Assembly: GCA_037833965.1 (NCBI GenBank)
Contig: AP031353.1
Span: forward strand, 22,508,501-22,572,500
Length of the DNA: 64,000 nucleotides
Direction of reading: 5' to 3'
DNA from: Marchantia polymorpha subsp. ruderalis
Taxonomy: Eukaryota; Streptophyta; Marchantiopsida; Marchantiales; Marchantiaceae
Numbering within the stretch: position 1 is the stretch's first letter; each line of letters begins with the position of its first letter. Shown here one piece after another: positions 63,750-64,000 of this stretch. A program made the position numbers and the translations under genes. A model generated the notes under the pieces. It saw nothing but the letters and a program-made list of their open reading frames with translations, searched no databases and was not told the origin of the DNA.

Positions 63750-64000
63750 CATGATTTTCCAAGCTGTGCCGGCACAGCTGAAGCTTCTGCTTGTTGTTCA
63801 TGATGGGGATGGGTCGCGGGAGAGCTGCGGCGTCCAAGAGTGTTGCTGGATGGCATGAAACAAAGGCGACACAATAATGCAAAGCAGAGTTTCATTTTCC
63901 ATTGTCCCTCCTCAACTTGATAACCTCTTTAATTTGATCAAAAGTCTACGAATGAATCTTATCAGATTAGAGAGGTATCCCCATACGTCTATAAAAACTA

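Larger units (their letters stand above)
61054..63982 (-). mobile_element. Degenerate pogo/Tigger-like (Tc1/mariner superfamily) DNA transposon
   Basis: The left end begins after a TA at 61052-61053 with CAGTGCTACCTCTCTAA. The right end, read on the minus strand from about 63982, has ATACCTCTCTAATCTGA, matching the left inverted repeat over about 12 of 15 bases. Just inside the right end is a forward-strand phrase (CTTGATAACCTCTTTAATTTGAT, 63916-63938) resembling the subterminal TTGATAACCTC at 61088-61098. A transposase pseudogene lies inside, and a gypsy-type fragment has inserted between the transposase start and the right end. Removing that insertion leaves an element of about 1.9 kb, normal for this group. 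The right limit is near the window end and less certain than the left. Confidence 0.7.

Overview
The window looks like nuclear DNA of a land plant, most likely a bryophyte. The support is: split genes with GT-AG introns; an elongator tRNA-Met that carries the short intron typical of plant nuclear tRNA-Met genes; and plant-type families (glyoxal oxidase, a UNE2-type MFS carrier, a DUF7796 type II membrane protein, a C2H2/NYN nuclease-like protein). Moderately GC-rich genes sit in AT-rich intergenic DNA, and long leaders are full of simple repeats. A Marchantia-like liverwort would fit, but the species is inference, not something the sequence proves.

Layout: 1-2.2 kb is AT-rich and empty. An intronless NYN-domain/C2H2 protein lies at 3.2-4.4 kb (+). 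An 11-exon SPOUT RNA methyltransferase (SPOUT1/C9orf114 type) lies at 6.5-10.0 kb (+). From 10 to 23.2 kb I find only the tRNA-Met(CAT) at 18.2 kb plus microsatellites. An intronless secreted glyoxal oxidase (copper-radical oxidase) is at 23.2-24.8 kb (-), behind a repeat-rich upstream region. From 25 to 37.3 kb there is no gene I can defend; this stretch holds AT-rich blocks, an unusual GC-rich block at 29-30 kb, and a 215-bp tandem duplication near 34 kb. A four-exon MFS transporter with a 2.9-kb intron occupies 37.3-42.3 kb (-). A weak, unresolved candidate gene lies at 43.2-45.2 kb (-). A very low-complexity GC-rich leader runs into a three-exon gene for a 155-residue repeat-motif protein of unknown function at 47.35-48.69 kb (+). 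A 4-kb AT-rich gap follows, then a three-exon DUF7796 gene at 56.1-58.1 kb (-). A 143-bp tandem duplication lies near 59.5 kb. The right end is a decayed pogo/Tigger-like DNA transposon (about 61.05-63.98 kb), into which a deleted Ty3/gypsy-type element carrying a terminal PHD finger has inserted.

The genes do not form an operon or an obvious pathway; this is ordinary gene-by-gene nuclear organisation. For multi-exon genes I built exon models by joining frames at GT/AG sites so that phase is kept and family motifs stay continuous; transcript data would be needed to confirm each junction. Most other open frames are shadows, including a very long one antisense to the glyoxal oxidase gene. The items most worth a second look are the repeat-motif protein, the zinc finger inserted inside the NYN fold, the nested transposons with the PHD finger, and the odd GC-rich block at 29-30 kb.
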